In this document: in pieces, positions 1-12,370 of the stretch
How positions within the stretch are numbered: position 1 is the stretch's first letter
How the letters are laid out: each line of letters opens with the position of its first letter
NCBI GenBank assembly: GCA_949825025.1
Contig: OX463778.1
Coordinates: 27,523,551-27,587,550 of the forward strand
Source of the DNA: Siphlonurus alternatus
Lineage: Eukaryota; Arthropoda; Insecta; Ephemeroptera; Siphlonuridae
Length of the DNA stretch: 64,000 bases
Reading direction: 5' to 3'
Position numbers and translations under genes: made by a program
Notes under the pieces: model-generated
What the model was told of the DNA's origin: nothing
Database searches by the model: none
The model's input: only the letters and a program-made list of their open reading frames with translations

Positions 1-1064
1 TGTAACAGACAATAGGGACAATACACCTATACTTTATTACATAACGCAATGTTAAATAAAAAATTTAAGAGGAAAAAAAAAAAATCATACTTTACGAGAA
101 ATCATGATAAATTATTTTAAAATAAATAATTATTTCGTTGATATTTTTATAAAAATAATTTTTTAATTTTAAATACAGGCTTTTACTATTGTTGCCTCAG
201 ATTATTTTACACATATATAAATATACACAAAAAATTAGCTTTTGATGCATGCAAATTTAATATAATTAATCTTTATTTTATATACATATGGAAAATATAA
301 ACTATCAAATTGTAAAGAAATTTTATATTTTGAGGTAACGTTATATTTCATAACATAATGTTTTACATTAGAAAAACATTACATCAATCTCTGTAGGGAA
401 AAATATAATTCAATAGATAACAACACACATTTATCGAATACTCAAGGATACAATCTATTGAATTTAAACGTAAAAGAGTTTTTCTGCCATTTAATATATA
501 TTTATTTTTCAATCGAGATGGACAATCGAAAGAGGGCACTACAGTTGATAATGCTCCGGAGTGGCAGTACGTTTTCCCGGCTCTTTTGTCCCGCGGTGCG
601 CCGCCGCTCCTCCGTGAAGCCAGGGGTGGGTGTGGTGGCGGACGCTCGCGGGGAGCGCTTGTTTTTAAATCACCACATAAAACGAACCTTGCAATTGCAT
701 CTATATACATTGCCGTCCACCCTATACTAACTACAGTAGTTCACCCCCATTGCAAACAGTTTACAGAAAGAGAGTTATTTTCAGTGTGAGCCGTCAGAAT
801 CTACGTGCCCCATGAATTCTATTGTAGTCCCTAACAAAAGAGATAGAGTGAAAAGTGCATGCAAGCAGGGCAAAAACCAATGAAACTTTTAAAATATTGG
901 AGGAGAGAAAAAAGCTTTAATGGGAGAATCACCACCACAGAAAGATACGTTCATAACATTCAGAGAAACGCTTTTTTCACAATTGTTCCTTTTTTTATGG
1001 TAAAAAAAAAGAAGGGTCCAAAAATTTTGCACAAAGAAGAAGATTTTAATGTAAAGAGGAGCAG

Positions 1065-1106
<42 letters not shown>

Positions 1107-2935
1107 GAGAGTATACAAAAAAAAACTTTGACGAACAGTACCGCATTAAATTAGATTAAAAAAAATTTGATTCAATTTTTCAATCTAAAAGATAAAAATT
1201 TACATGCAACGTTATAATGTGAAATAAAGTAACGTAAAAAAAGACAACAATTCATTCTTAAATTTAGATTTCAGATTCGTATGATAAAGTGTGTAAACAA
1301 AACCCCCCTATATACAAGAAACTCACTCATGCAGTTTCTTGATATTTCAAGAATTTCCTTTTCTCCTCCTTCGTTTCTGTGTTAGAAATTGATTTCTATT
1401 CAAATTGCTGCGGCCCCTCGACTCGTCGCAAGTGATAAGGAGGTGATAACGTCACACAAAGGATGGGGATGGACCGTCCATCTCTTGGGAGAGATTCATC
1501 TCAGTCTGGAGACACAAAGGACCCGGGCGTTTGTCTCCATCACGACCCGTCCAACTGGCCTTGCGGAGGATTTTGGTGTATAGATGTGCTCATGCAGAAA
1601 CTCAAATATTGAAGAATTATTATGAGATCTAAGTTATCACCATAAAGTTATATCAATAATCCCAAAAATACAACAGAAAAAAAAATCAATATTATAACCG
1701 TTAAAAACATCATGCATATACATCGATTGCTTGGGTCCTTTTTTTTAAGATATATTTCGTGAACAGCAATAACAAGTATAGATCACATCTGTATAATACC
1801 CGAGGGTGGTTGGTTTATTGTCATCGGTCGGATCAGTGAGTGACACATCCACAGGTAACTGCACGGAGGTGTCGGGGAAGAATCTTTGCTCCAGATGCCT
1901 CGCACAATGCACGTTTATTAAGTTGTCTTGTCGCTGAAATCCCCTCTTCTTCTTCGCGAGAGACAAACTATATAAAGCAATCATTTCTTTCTTTGGGTTA
2001 ATTTCCCACGTTGAAGTTCCTTCCAATGCAATATATACGCCTTTTATTTAAACCAATCCCCGGCAGCCGACATCCCTTTATTCTTCTCTAACCCTTATGA
2101 TATAATAAGGCGGGATGCTGCGAGGTATTTTTTGTGACACCTTAAAACGAGACTAAATTTATGTTAAAACTTATTATAGCATAAAAACTTTTTTTATTGA
2201 TTTCCATTTTTTTTTAACAATTTTGCTACACGTAAAATTATACAGTACCTGCAATAGTAAACTCAAACCTTCCTTAATATATTTATTTGAAAAAGGTAAG
2301 TTTATAGTTAAAAAAAAAAATCAGTTTTATGATTCACCGCTTCTTTTTTAACAATAAAATTTATTATTTGTATTCAACTCTTGTAACGCCAAATCTATAT
2401 GTTTTTGTAAAAAATTTGTGTCGGTGTTTTATATTTCAAGTGCATTTGGGAAACCGCAGCTGATGGGATATGGAAGGGAAGCCGCAATTTCAAAACAGTT
2501 TTTAATTTAGGAAATTGGATAATTTATTATACGGAAAAATCAAATATAGCAATCTATATTAAAAATTGACGGTGATAAATTTAATATACACTTGAGTGCA
2601 ATATTAAATTAGTTTAAGTACCGTAATATTAATTTCTGTATACATATTATGCATTCTTATAAATAGTAACTGCAGTGTATCATTATCAAACGGGGGTATT
2701 ATACATATACAATATTATTTTATGTATTTAACACTGTAAGTACCATTCTGAATCATAGTAACAAAAACCTTATTATTATCGTATATAAATGCTTTTGTAT
2801 AAAAAACGTTTAAGACATTCTAATTAATTAGATTATCTCTACAACATTTTTAATTACTAAGAAACACCAGTTTAAATATAAACTTCCTTGATGCGTTTGT
2901 GTTAATCTGAGTACAGCAGAATTCCCCAGCTCCGT
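1..2935. other. AT-rich upstream DNA, no gene recognised
   Basis: Mostly AT-rich sequence broken by higher-GC islands near 540-680, 1395-1585 and 1795-2010. Open frames crossing these islands are short and match no family I recognise. The islands could be conserved regulatory elements or unrecognised exons; I see no splice or start evidence that decides. Confidence 0.5.
1069..1111. repeat. (GA)n microsatellite
   Basis: About 43 bases of GA dinucleotide with one GGG interruption. Frames through it translate to RE or SL repeats and are not genes. Confidence 0.9.
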
Positions 2936-3231
2936 TTATCTGCCTCGAGCCAGCTTGTTAGCCCGTCTTGGTCTTATCTCACTCGCTCCATGCACCACCG
3001 CAGCCAGTGTCTTCGTTTTAATTGGCACGTCCTTCTCGTACGCTGCTCGTCGCCGCCGCAGCAGTTTCCGCCTGGTCGCGGCAGGACGTCCAGTTCCGCC
3101 AAATCGCCGCGACATCACCACCGAGAGACGCTACATGCTCATTAAGCCTTTCATCATACAGCTCGTGCAATGTCTCGTGAAGCCTGAGTCCTGTCTCATG
3201 TTCACTGATATCAGGTGTGACAAAAATTACC
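2936..3231. other. GC-rich island beside the AAAT microsatellite, function unknown
   Basis: A roughly 300-base block much richer in GC than its surroundings. It has overlapping open frames on both strands (minus 3018-3233 and 2936-3121, plus 2955-3236). None resembles a family I know. It ends exactly where the AAAT repeat begins, so it may be genomic DNA next to the microsatellite or a fragment of another element. Confidence 0.35.
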
Positions 3232-3420
<189 letters not shown>

Positions 3421-5189
3421 ATTTTTATTTCGATCGTTGGCTTTACAGCATAGATCACGTCATAGTTGTTACATAGATTATACATAACAGATACTTAATT
3501 CTAATTAACATAGCACTTAAAAAAAAAAACATACATAGTACATAGATGTTTAAAAATAACATACACAGGTATATAAAATATTCGTGAATAAAAATACACT
3601 AATAACATGATTATGTTCATTATTAACATTTTTTTTTAATTTTCACAATATTTTTTTTATATAAGAGAAAAAAAAAAAAAAAGTTTCAAAATCCCTTTCA
3701 CATAAATATAATTCACGTATAATTTCTTGATTCACTACATTGCTTGATGCACAATGTTTCTTGTTGCACTATATATAGTTCACATAACGCTTAGATGATC
3801 AAATCTAAAAATAAACAAATTTACTGTTTTTAATTTTGAGCCATTGATAAAGATAACATTTTTTGTTTTTGTTGATCGGTAAGAGCAACGTTCCAGTTTG
3901 CGACGTCCTCATCGGTTATTTTTGAGTTTTCATCATAAAAATCTTTAATTTTGTAATATTCTTTTTTGATTAATATAGTTTTTAATTTGTTTTTGAACAC
4001 ATTATCACTTATTTCATTTTTTAATGACTCAGGTAAAAAGTCATATATTTTGTGAGTTTGGTAGTATGGATTGTTTTTATAAAAGGCTGAATGATGTTTT
4101 TTTATTATAACTTTTGATTTATTTCTAGTATCGTAGGGAGAGATGTCGGAAACTAGAGCGTATGACTCTGGGTGTAATCTTTTGTACATTGCACAATTTA
4201 ATATGTAAATACAGGGTAGAGTTAACAATTTCAAATCATAAAAATGACTTCTGCAGGAATCCATCTTTTTAAAACCTTTTATTGTTTTAACTGATCTTTT
4301 TTGTAATATGAATAAACGGGTTAATACCGCATTATCACTTCCCCAGATTATAACAGAGTAGCTTACATGAGAATATACAGTAGCATAATAAACTGAGAGT
4401 AGAATATCATTTGAAACTAATCCTTTCAATGAATAAAGTAAAAAATTTCCACGATTAACTTTTTTTGACAGTTCATTTAATTGAATATCCCAGTTTAATG
4501 TATTATTAATGTGAAGCCCAAGAAATTTCGTATCTGTGGCTTCTTTAACTGGTTTGCCATCTAATTCAATATTTATATTTACATTTTCGGTATTAGTAGG
4601 CAGATGGAATCTGAGAAAAGTAGTTTTGTCTATATTTAACAGTAAACGATTATCTTTACACCAATTTTCAACTTGTTGTACAGTGTTATTTGCTTTTCTC
4701 TCTAATTCTTTCACTGATTTTGCTGATATCCTGGCATTGGTATCATCAGCGTATTGCTCTACATCATCAGCATCTTTTAGATATGATGCAAGATCATTAG
4801 TCGTAAAATTGTAAATGCGTGGGCCTGTCTTACTGCCCTGGGGAACTCCTAGGGTAACGGGCAGAAGAGCTGATTTATAGATATGATTTAGGTCTCCATT
4901 TAATTCAGATTTAATTTCAACGTACTGATATCTGTTATTAAGATATGATTCAAAAAGTTTTATACTATTCTCTTCGCAGCCCATTGCGCGAAGTTTGGAG
5001 ATGAATATATTGGGGGGGAGGCAATCAAATGCTTTTGAAAAATCAAAAAATAGACCCAGTGAGTATTTTTTTTGTTCCAAGTCATCATAAATTGGATTAA
5101 TAAATTCAAAAATAGCTGTAATAGTTGATTTATTTACTTGAAAGCCATGTTGAGTTGGGGATATAATCTTATGTTTTTTTTCATAAGCA

Positions 5190-5195
<6 letters not shown>
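3421..5195 (-). mobile_element. 5'-truncated non-LTR retrotransposon (LINE) inside an AAAT microsatellite
   Basis: The minus strand carries a reverse-transcriptase reading frame (5195 down to 3830), then about 400 bases of AT-rich 3' UTR and a short-repeat tail. The endonuclease and the 5' part are missing: the element begins just before the first RT motif. Both ends abut AAAT-type microsatellite (3232-3397 and about 5190-5334), with the same AAGTAAAT variant units next to the element at each end. This suggests insertion into, or priming from, a tetranucleotide array. The frame has no internal stop, which suggests a fairly recent insertion. Confidence 0.85.
3830..5195 (-). pseudogene. LINE reverse transcriptase, N-terminally truncated ORF
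   Basis: About 455 codons on the minus strand, ending TAA at 3830-3832. In order it shows an opening RT motif (QHGF...KST), motif A (FDFSKAFD), a variant motif B (GVPQGSKTGP, where the usual form is GVPQGS-x-LGP), motif C (QYADDTNA) and the thumb-side KFLGLHI...LNW block. The C-terminal region resembles CR1/jockey-superfamily ORF2. No endonuclease precedes it. The frame stays open upstream through the microsatellite, which only adds LFIY repeats and no real coding. As a truncated copy it should be unable to retrotranspose on its own. The clade is uncertain. Confidence 0.85.
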
Positions 5196-5334
<139 letters not shown>

Positions 5335-5593
5335 AATATATGAGAAGAAGTATGCGCAAACTAGCTGAATTTTAACATTTTTAAACGTCTTTTAATTTTT
5401 TGATTTATATATGTGTAAGTTAAGTTATACAACCCTGGTTATCAACAAAGTAATTTATTAAGAAATAAGCCTTCAATTACTTGCAATATACAATTTAGTT
5501 TGACAGTATATACTGCATTAAATAATTATATGCTTAACTTTTGTAGATAATATCTGCTGCATGTATCAGAATTACACAATTTCACACTTTTAT

Positions 5594-5975
5594 CACAATT
5601 TTTAAGGAAAATGGATTTTAGGGGTAGCTCTTCATCCTCAGAGGTGCGTCGGGAAGAACATCTAAAATTATTTCTGAGTTCAGGAGGGTCGATTACCCCT
5701 TGAAAATTAATTTCATAATTTTAGCACAATTTTTAAGGAAAATGGATTTTAGGGGTAGGTCTCCACCCTTAAGGGTGCGTCGGGGAAAAAATTTAAAATT
5801 ATTTCCGAGTTCAGGAGGGTCGATTACCCAATGCTAGAAAGTTTCTCCGCAAAATTCCAATGATTTCAATAAAAGGTGTATTTAACATTGAATTTCCATT
5901 TAAGACGAAAATAATTTTTTTAAAAACCACCCCTGAAAGGGGTGTTATTGGTGTCCAATAAAAATTTTAACACCC
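5594..5975. repeat. Two tandem copies of a ~131-bp unit plus flanking repeat-like sequence
   Basis: A unit beginning CACAATTTTTAAGGAAAATG at 5594 recurs at 5725, giving a period of 131. Both copies end in a shared GAGGGTCGATTACCC block (second copy to about 5830). The following segment contains a small palindrome, ACCACCCCTGAAAGGGGTG, near 5926. This looks like satellite-derived or dispersed repeat DNA. No coding frame is supported. Confidence 0.75.
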
Positions 5976-6623
5976 TGAACTAATTTTGACAACCCTTAGC
6001 TACAAGTGTACCAAATTTGAAGTTTGTACGTAAATTTTTGCAATACCAAATTTACGAAAAAAGTTGGCACGCGAATTGTGGTTCACTCTGTAGAACGTCA
6101 ATGTTTTTTCAGGTCTCCTGGAAGTTATGAAAGTTTCATGTTTTTTGTTTTGTTTTGTTTTACTTTCCTCATTATGCGGTACAATTTTCATTGAGAAACT
6201 GCACAATGCTTTTAGTACATTTTATTTCAATCTTTGTAGTTTTGATATCCTGGACAAAAAATAAAATATGTTCTTGATACCAAAAATACAATAATTGAAA
6301 TATATATTTTTTGAAAGCATGCGTTTCAATCCTCAATGCATACACACACAAAACATATAGTTTTAGTTTTCTCGGATAACGTACCGCATGGCTAGGAAAT
6401 TAAAACAAAATTCTGAAAGTTACATACTATAACATTACTTCCAGGAGATAAGAGTGATTTTTTTTCTTTTCAAGTTCAACGATATTGGGAATGTATAAAC
6501 CACCGCGGTTTCTTCGGCCCACTGCAGGCAGGTACTATAATTATAAACAGAAAGATGTGAAATTAATGCCTTTGGATTGAATAATTTGTATTTGTACCAT
6601 ATATGGTCATTTCTGTAATGTTA

Positions 6624-6770
6624 TTAAGGGGCATTCACAAAGTCTTAAGGCCACATTTAAGGCTCGATAATTTAAGACCAAAAATTTTGGGTCTAAAAAG
6701 CACGTCTAAAATCAAGCTTTAAATTATCGAGCCTTAAATGTCACCTTAAGACTTTGTGAATGCCCCTTAA
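6624..6770. mobile_element. Foldback MITE with TTAA flanks
   Basis: The arms start GGGGCATTCACAAAGTCTTA at 6628 and end in the reverse complement at 6766. They continue imperfectly for about 55 bases on each side, so the 139-bp element is nearly all hairpin. It is flanked by TTAA at 6624-6627 and 6767-6770. A TTAA duplication is typical of piggyBac-type insertion. A TA duplication with ends one base longer would read equally well, so the superfamily is open. Confidence 0.8.
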
Positions 6771-8560
6771 GTAAGTCAGAATATAGTTCCTGATATTTAT
6801 CAAGCGTTAAATTTAACTCGTGTTAGAATGACTAAAAAAATGGCAAAGATACAGATTATCACCATGTGTATTTGTAACTAATAACTAATAATTTAAAATA
6901 AAAAAAATCAGATGTGAGTTGTGTGACTAACTACCCTATACTTAAATATAGGAAATCCTATTTGAAGTTGCTTTTATAGTTTCCTCCAATTAGTTCCAAT
7001 GTACGCAATGTATTATAAGATTATATTAAAACCGGGGACTCTTTGACGCAAGCAATAATTATCAATTAAATTATGTTTACAGAGAACATCCGTAGAAATT
7101 CTCAAGAAAGTATTTATATCCTTTACTTTGGGTCCGGTATGACGTATGAAAGTTGCTCTTAACAAACTACTGTTTTGATAATATTTCAATAATATTTATT
7201 ATAGCTCCCAGTAGCATTACTTAATTCAGAACAAGAAAATTCAATGAAAATAAATATACTCTAAAGTTTTGTTTCGTGATTTGACTGATTTGCATTCACA
7301 ACGAACGTATCAGACATGATCTTACTCTATTCTTCTCACGTCCATCAAGCTACCGTCACTCGAACGGTTCTCAGGCACCATCAAGAGCAGAAATCCGACA
7401 CCTCATCCCCATAGGTGGGCATAGGGAAGTGATGTTTTGACTCCTTATTCAATGAAGGAAAAAAATCAACCACAAAATCTTTTTATATAAATATTTCTCA
7501 ATAGATTTTTAAAGTTTTGATCTCTTTTTAATAACAAAAAGAAATATAGTTCTATTCTATTATAAAAGTTGAATTTATAGTACATTATGTTATATTGTCA
7601 TTATCGCATCATACAGCGTATATATAACTTCAGCTGTTTGTTCAAACGGTAATCCCCTTGAAAACATCTCTTCCGGTCCTTATATATTTTTCTTATTTGA
7701 ATCGACTATTGTGATCAACTATAGACTGACTTCCGGAGTCTTCTCCTTGAGTAATATGAACCTCCTCTTCACTCCATCTGCTATGATTTTTATTATAGAG
7801 ACTCTAATACCACCCGCGATGACAATCTATTCAAAGATAAAAAAAACACCCTTTTTTATATAAGACAAAAATCTTTTCTGTCGGCTTTACATCTGTCTTA
7901 TATAATAATAATAGTAATGACGGTGTTCTATCAAAAATACATTATTTTATCATACTGGTCCATCAATGTAAAACCGTTGCTAGCCCAATGTTTAACTCAG
8001 CTGGTGATCTGGTGACTCGTGAGCTAGAAATTCCCTCTTGTATGTCACACAATGTCCCCAGGGGGGCGTGGCTCCATCCTTTGTCAGTAAAACGTCAATT
8101 TTCTCTCACACCTTCCTCTTCTTATTGTATATTTTTTTTAAACTCATCTTTTTATGATTATTAAATTTATTTCTATTTTATATACAGGATAAAACAGAGG
8201 GGTAGATTTAGCTTACTTTGACGTTATGATAAAAATATATTGTCGTTACTGCTTATATATAATAACTAAATTCAAATCTTTATTATATCATACATAGGTT
8301 GTAAAGCAGATTAATAATAAAAAAGTAAGATAATAATGTAACAATATAAATAAATACTAGACAAAACAATTGATACAATTAAAAAATAATGATTACATTT
8401 ATTATATGAAAAGTTTAAAGGCTCACAACAGTTATATTATATTGTGTACAATTATTGTACATGAATGATTTCAAACTTACTACATCTTGTTCTGAACTTT
8501 CAAATTATGTAAAACAATATTACATAAACTCTTTTATATAATATATAGAATATATAGGGT
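6771..8560. other. Non-coding AT-rich stretch with GC islands
   Basis: No gene seen. Higher-GC islands lie near 7290-7440 and 7960-8110; the second contains GGGGGGCGTGGCTCC, a reverse-strand CCACGCCC box. A short stretch from about 8267 looks like a LINE tail (see separate entry). Confidence 0.5.
8267..8400 (-). repeat. Possible short LINE 3'-end relic
   Basis: AAATTCAAATCTTTATTATAT followed by AT-rich sequence. The arrangement (short TTCAAA-type motif, then CTTTATT, which is AATAAAG on the minus strand) matches the tails at 18617 and 33627. Weak evidence on its own. Confidence 0.3.
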
Positions 8561-8568
8561 GTACCTAA

Positions 8569-8699
8569 TACACTCTTAGCCACTGAAAAGTTTCTTTCTG
8601 CAGCTTTGTTAATCACCGTGTCCCATAAGGATAATACGGGGCACGGTGATTAACAAGGCTGCATGCAGAAGGGAAATCTCCGAGGCGAGGAGTGTGTAC
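8569..8699. mobile_element. MITE family 1, copy A
   Basis: Imperfect inverted repeat of about 60 bases per arm. The left arm runs TACACTC...GCCACTGAAAAG...TTCTGCAGC...TTGTTAATCACCGTG. The right arm carries its reverse complement, starting GCACGGTGATTAACAA at 8641. A second copy of the same family lies at 27030-27147 inside the ham gene. Confidence 0.8.
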
Positions 8700-9508
8700 T
8701 GTACATAATACTGATATATTATAATTATATGTGACTAACATTTTTTTAACAAAATATAGATTTTAGTTAAAAAGGACAATAACAAGCAATATTGCTACAC
8801 TATTTTCCTTATTTTACAGATAGAAATTGAGATCATTTTACTCTTTTTATATTATATTCAAGGATGGCTGTTTTGTTAAACATGGACGTGATAGCACGCA
8901 TGGAGGGGGCAGGTTCGTCATTTTAATTCTGTACGTTACTCGAGCAAGACCGAACACCATGCAAGGGTCGCTATAGGACGCCCGAGGGCCAGTGGAGTAA
9001 CCGGCGATGATTAAGCCAAGAATAACATTGTAGTATAGTCCGCCCGGAGCAGTGTTGATTTAGTGGCTACCACAATATGTTAACATCGGGCTCAGATTAA
9101 TTTGCCACAACGTTTTGTTGCTGAAAAGCTTTATATTATACACATTAATAAGTCATAGGATGATGTTGATATCAAACAATATAGCTAATCAATAGTAATG
9201 ATGGGCTATAGTATACTATATTATAAATTATTATATTCAATTTAATGTTGTTGTATTTATTTATGAATATAGTATATACGGTTTTCATTACAATATATAT
9301 TTGTTTAATCAAATTCAACAAAATTACATTCATCAATTTTTTGTTTGATATACAATTCTATTATACGAAACCCGTTTCATAATCTGTATTTTATCATGGA
9401 AAAAATAATTATAGAAAAATATGCTGGATAATTTTTTTAAATGAAATTTAACTAAAAAAATAGAGGAACCGTGCCTAAATACACATTTTCTTTTTACCTC
9501 AATTTTAA

Positions 9509-9654
9509 GCCTATATTACATGATATACAATTTTAGATACAATTTTTCCTTGCAAGAAAATTTTCTCTCCATACAAAAAAAAATGGAGATTAAGTTTTCT
9601 TGAAAGGAAAAATTGTATACAATAATTAGAAAAATTGTATCGTGTAATACCGGC
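9509..9654. mobile_element. Foldback element (MITE-like)
   Basis: Arms of about 65 bases. The left begins GCCTATATTACATGATATAC and the right ends in the inverse of GCCGGTATTACACGATAC. They meet at ATGGAGA / TCTCCAT around an A-rich loop. No transposase frame. The target duplication is not clear. Confidence 0.7.
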
Positions 9655-12200
9655 TTTTAGAGAGAGCGAGAAAATGCTATATAAAAGCTATAGAGATAAA
9701 TAATAAATTTTTATGAAATTATAACATTATTTATCACTATTATTTTTTTTCTAATTTTCTTGTTTTAAAATTATGCATTTTCATTGAAAAACCTTTGTAT
9801 ATTCAAATGTTACATTGCATGTACAATAATTACAACAATTTTAACCATCAAAAAGTAAAAAAATCCATAAAACATACAATTTGATTAATCACTTTTAAAT
9901 AATTGTTATATAGAACACATTGTATATTGATTTTAGTGTAAAATTTTATTAAATTTGCTGAGTGTACAAAGGGCGAGTTTATTACTTTGTTACGGCTAAT
10001 GTTGCTCCCTCGGCATGAACGGTGACATCCCTTCTAAAGACACATTATGAGAGATCACACTTTCCAATTACCAGACTGTCTGTTACAGAGTTCACTGCTG
10101 TGTGTTTATTAATGTCTGCAGGAGAGATGAGGGATGGTGGGAGGAGATTTGTCACCTTGTTGCCAGTATCAGAACTCGGCCTGGTTAGAGCAAAAGGGAT
10201 GGATGCTTGAGACATAATCTCATCTTGCCTGCTCCATACCAGCATCCGCTTGCCAGTAAATATGATGAGGACCCCCCGACGTGATACTGATCGTTTTGTC
10301 ACACAAAACAGCGCGTCAAAAAACAAAAATGTCATCCACAAGTGTCACAAAAGAAAAATATTTTAAATTTGAAAAATAAAAAAAGGGTGTATATATATTT
10401 TTTTTTAATAAAATATTTTGTTTTAAAAATAACCATAACCTAAAGGTATTTTTTTTTATATATTGCGTGTTTATATACATGCAATTTTTTCTCCCTGTGA
10501 AGTAAAAACTTATGTTAAAAAATAAATATAAATTTCAATCTTTAATAAAATATAATTTACATAATATATATATTTTATTATATTATATAATTCTATAAAT
10601 ATACAATACATTTTATCATAAATTTTCTTAATTGTTTCACACATGAATACAAACTCTTTGATATCTGACTTTAAAATGTAAATATTATTATAGATTTTTC
10701 ACTGCTGCTTGTGTTACATACATTTATTAACTGAGTTTGATAAATAGCATGGAAGATAAATGAGGGGATCATCGGATGCTCTTGCTGTCGTGTAACACAT
10801 GTCGCTTTTCCGTGGGGGTAGTTTAGGAAATTGCGACGACAACACCCGCGTGTAGGGGTGAGAGGGTTCAGAATTTGTCTTCATCATCTTCTGATCTTCA
10901 CGCATCAAATCGAAATCAAGCAGGGGGTGGCATTGAAAATATATAATATAATGTTTTATAACAATTCAATATTTTCTTCATATACAAATTGTCAAGAGAA
11001 AGTTTCAAAATTAATGTTTTGAAATAAAACAATTTTCTTCTGAGATTATTTCCTATATATTAAATAAAAAAAAGAGTGGGAAATTAGAAGTTTGCACTTT
11101 TAAACTTAAATTTTGTATAATATTCTGGATTATTTATGAAAACTATAAAATCTTCTTCAATATTTCAAAAAAACATATTAAAATTTTGCTCCTCTCAGTA
11201 AAAAAAAGGTAATCTTTTCAATCATGGACCATACTTTCAATTTTTTTACACAAAAATATCTAAAAATATAATACATGTGAAAAATGTCTTTATAAGAGTA
11301 ACTTTGCAGGAGCGGGGCATTGTGTCTTTGATTTCTTTTGCTCTCTGCGAGGCGTCCCTTGACCGCGAGGGGTCCAGTACATTCAGCCACTAGAGTTTAT
11401 ATATATACAAACTTTACAACAAATATATTTCAACTGACTTTTTTATAAAATGGTATTTCACTTACATATAATATGATGACAGTTTCTGTATTTGACAAGT
11501 TAGTGTACGGCACTTTGATTCTAAACTGCAGTAAAAATATATATATAAAAAAAGATACACCATGCTTGGATTTATTATTATAATAGATCTGCAATGCAGA
11601 GGTGACATATTCACGAACCAATATATATACAAAAAAAACTCCAAAATTTGACGAACAATGTTGCTACTTGAGAGAGCGGTTTAACATTGCACAGTGAATG
11701 CAGTTTTGATTTTGAACATATAGCGTGATTTTTATTTTATGTGATCTTCAGGAAGTCTTGATAGCCAAGTCGTAAAGTTAGGCTATAAAATTTTCTATCT
11801 ATAAAATGTATGATGATAAGTAGCATGTCAGTTATACCAAGAATATTAGTGCGATGTATTTTCGTCGCGCTCATTGCGAGCTGAGGCGCTACAATGTTGC
11901 GCGGGTTGCCTACCTTTCAGCTACCTAACCAATAAGCGTAATTTTTTTGTTAATTTAATTCTTGAAATTAATAAAATTATTGTAAAGCATTGTAAATCCC
12001 GTCAAATAAAGACAATGACAATATTTTGATTGGTGTTATTTTAAAATATAAACCTAAAGTACTGCATTAGGGGTTAGTCAAACATAGTGGTTATTCCGGG
12101 CATCTCAGTTATTTCTCGTGCCAGGATCGATTGAGCAGGCAGCAGTAGTAACTGCATCCCATGATAGAGTCATCCCGCCGCTCTTGGTTCCTCCCCACCA
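9655..12200. other. Non-coding DNA upstream of the ham promoter-proximal region
   Basis: AT-rich with higher-GC islands near 9990-10330, 10740-10930 and 11290-11400. No exon could be supported. I looked for PR-domain hallmarks in the open frames and found none. Confidence 0.45.
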
Positions 12201-12210
12201 CCCTTGCGAG

Positions 12211-12238
12211 ACCACGCCCCCTCTAAACCACGCCCCCT
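12211..12238 (+). promoter_or_regulatory. Twin ACCACGCCCCCT boxes upstream of ham exon 1
   Basis: The identical 12-mer ACCACGCCCCCT occurs at 12211-12222 and 12227-12238, 16 bases apart, about 130 bases before the ATG in the most GC-rich segment of the region. CCACGCCC is a typical KLF/Sp-family zinc-finger site. The role is inferred from position only. Confidence 0.5.
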
Positions 12239-12269
12239 GAGATGCGACCGCGCGCGGAGACTGCGGGGA

Positions 12270-12286
12270 TCTCTCTTGCTCCTCAG
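12270..12286 (+). promoter_or_regulatory. Acceptor-like or initiator-like element before exon 1
   Basis: A pyrimidine run ending CTCTCTTGCTCCTCAG at 12286 reads as a strong 3' splice site. The frame after it stays open into the ham ATG. The same bases contain CTCAGTG, which resembles an arthropod initiator. Either exon 1 is really an internal exon starting at 12287 (incoming phase 1), or transcription begins near here. Confidence 0.4.
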
Positions 12287-12352
12287 TGCTCTGCGAACCC
12301 TGGCAGACCTTGCGTCTTAGTGACGGTGCAGTAAGAGTGACAGTGCAGCAGC

Positions 12353-12370
12353 ATGGGCCGTCAGACGTGA
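12353..12370 (+). other. uORF overlapping the ham start codon
   Basis: ATG at 12353 (context AGCATGG, with A at -3 and G at +4) opens a five-codon frame, MGRQT, that stops at TGA 12368-12370. The final A of that stop is the first base of the ham ATG (TGATG). This arrangement would favour termination-reinitiation control if the transcript starts upstream of 12353. Confidence 0.55.
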
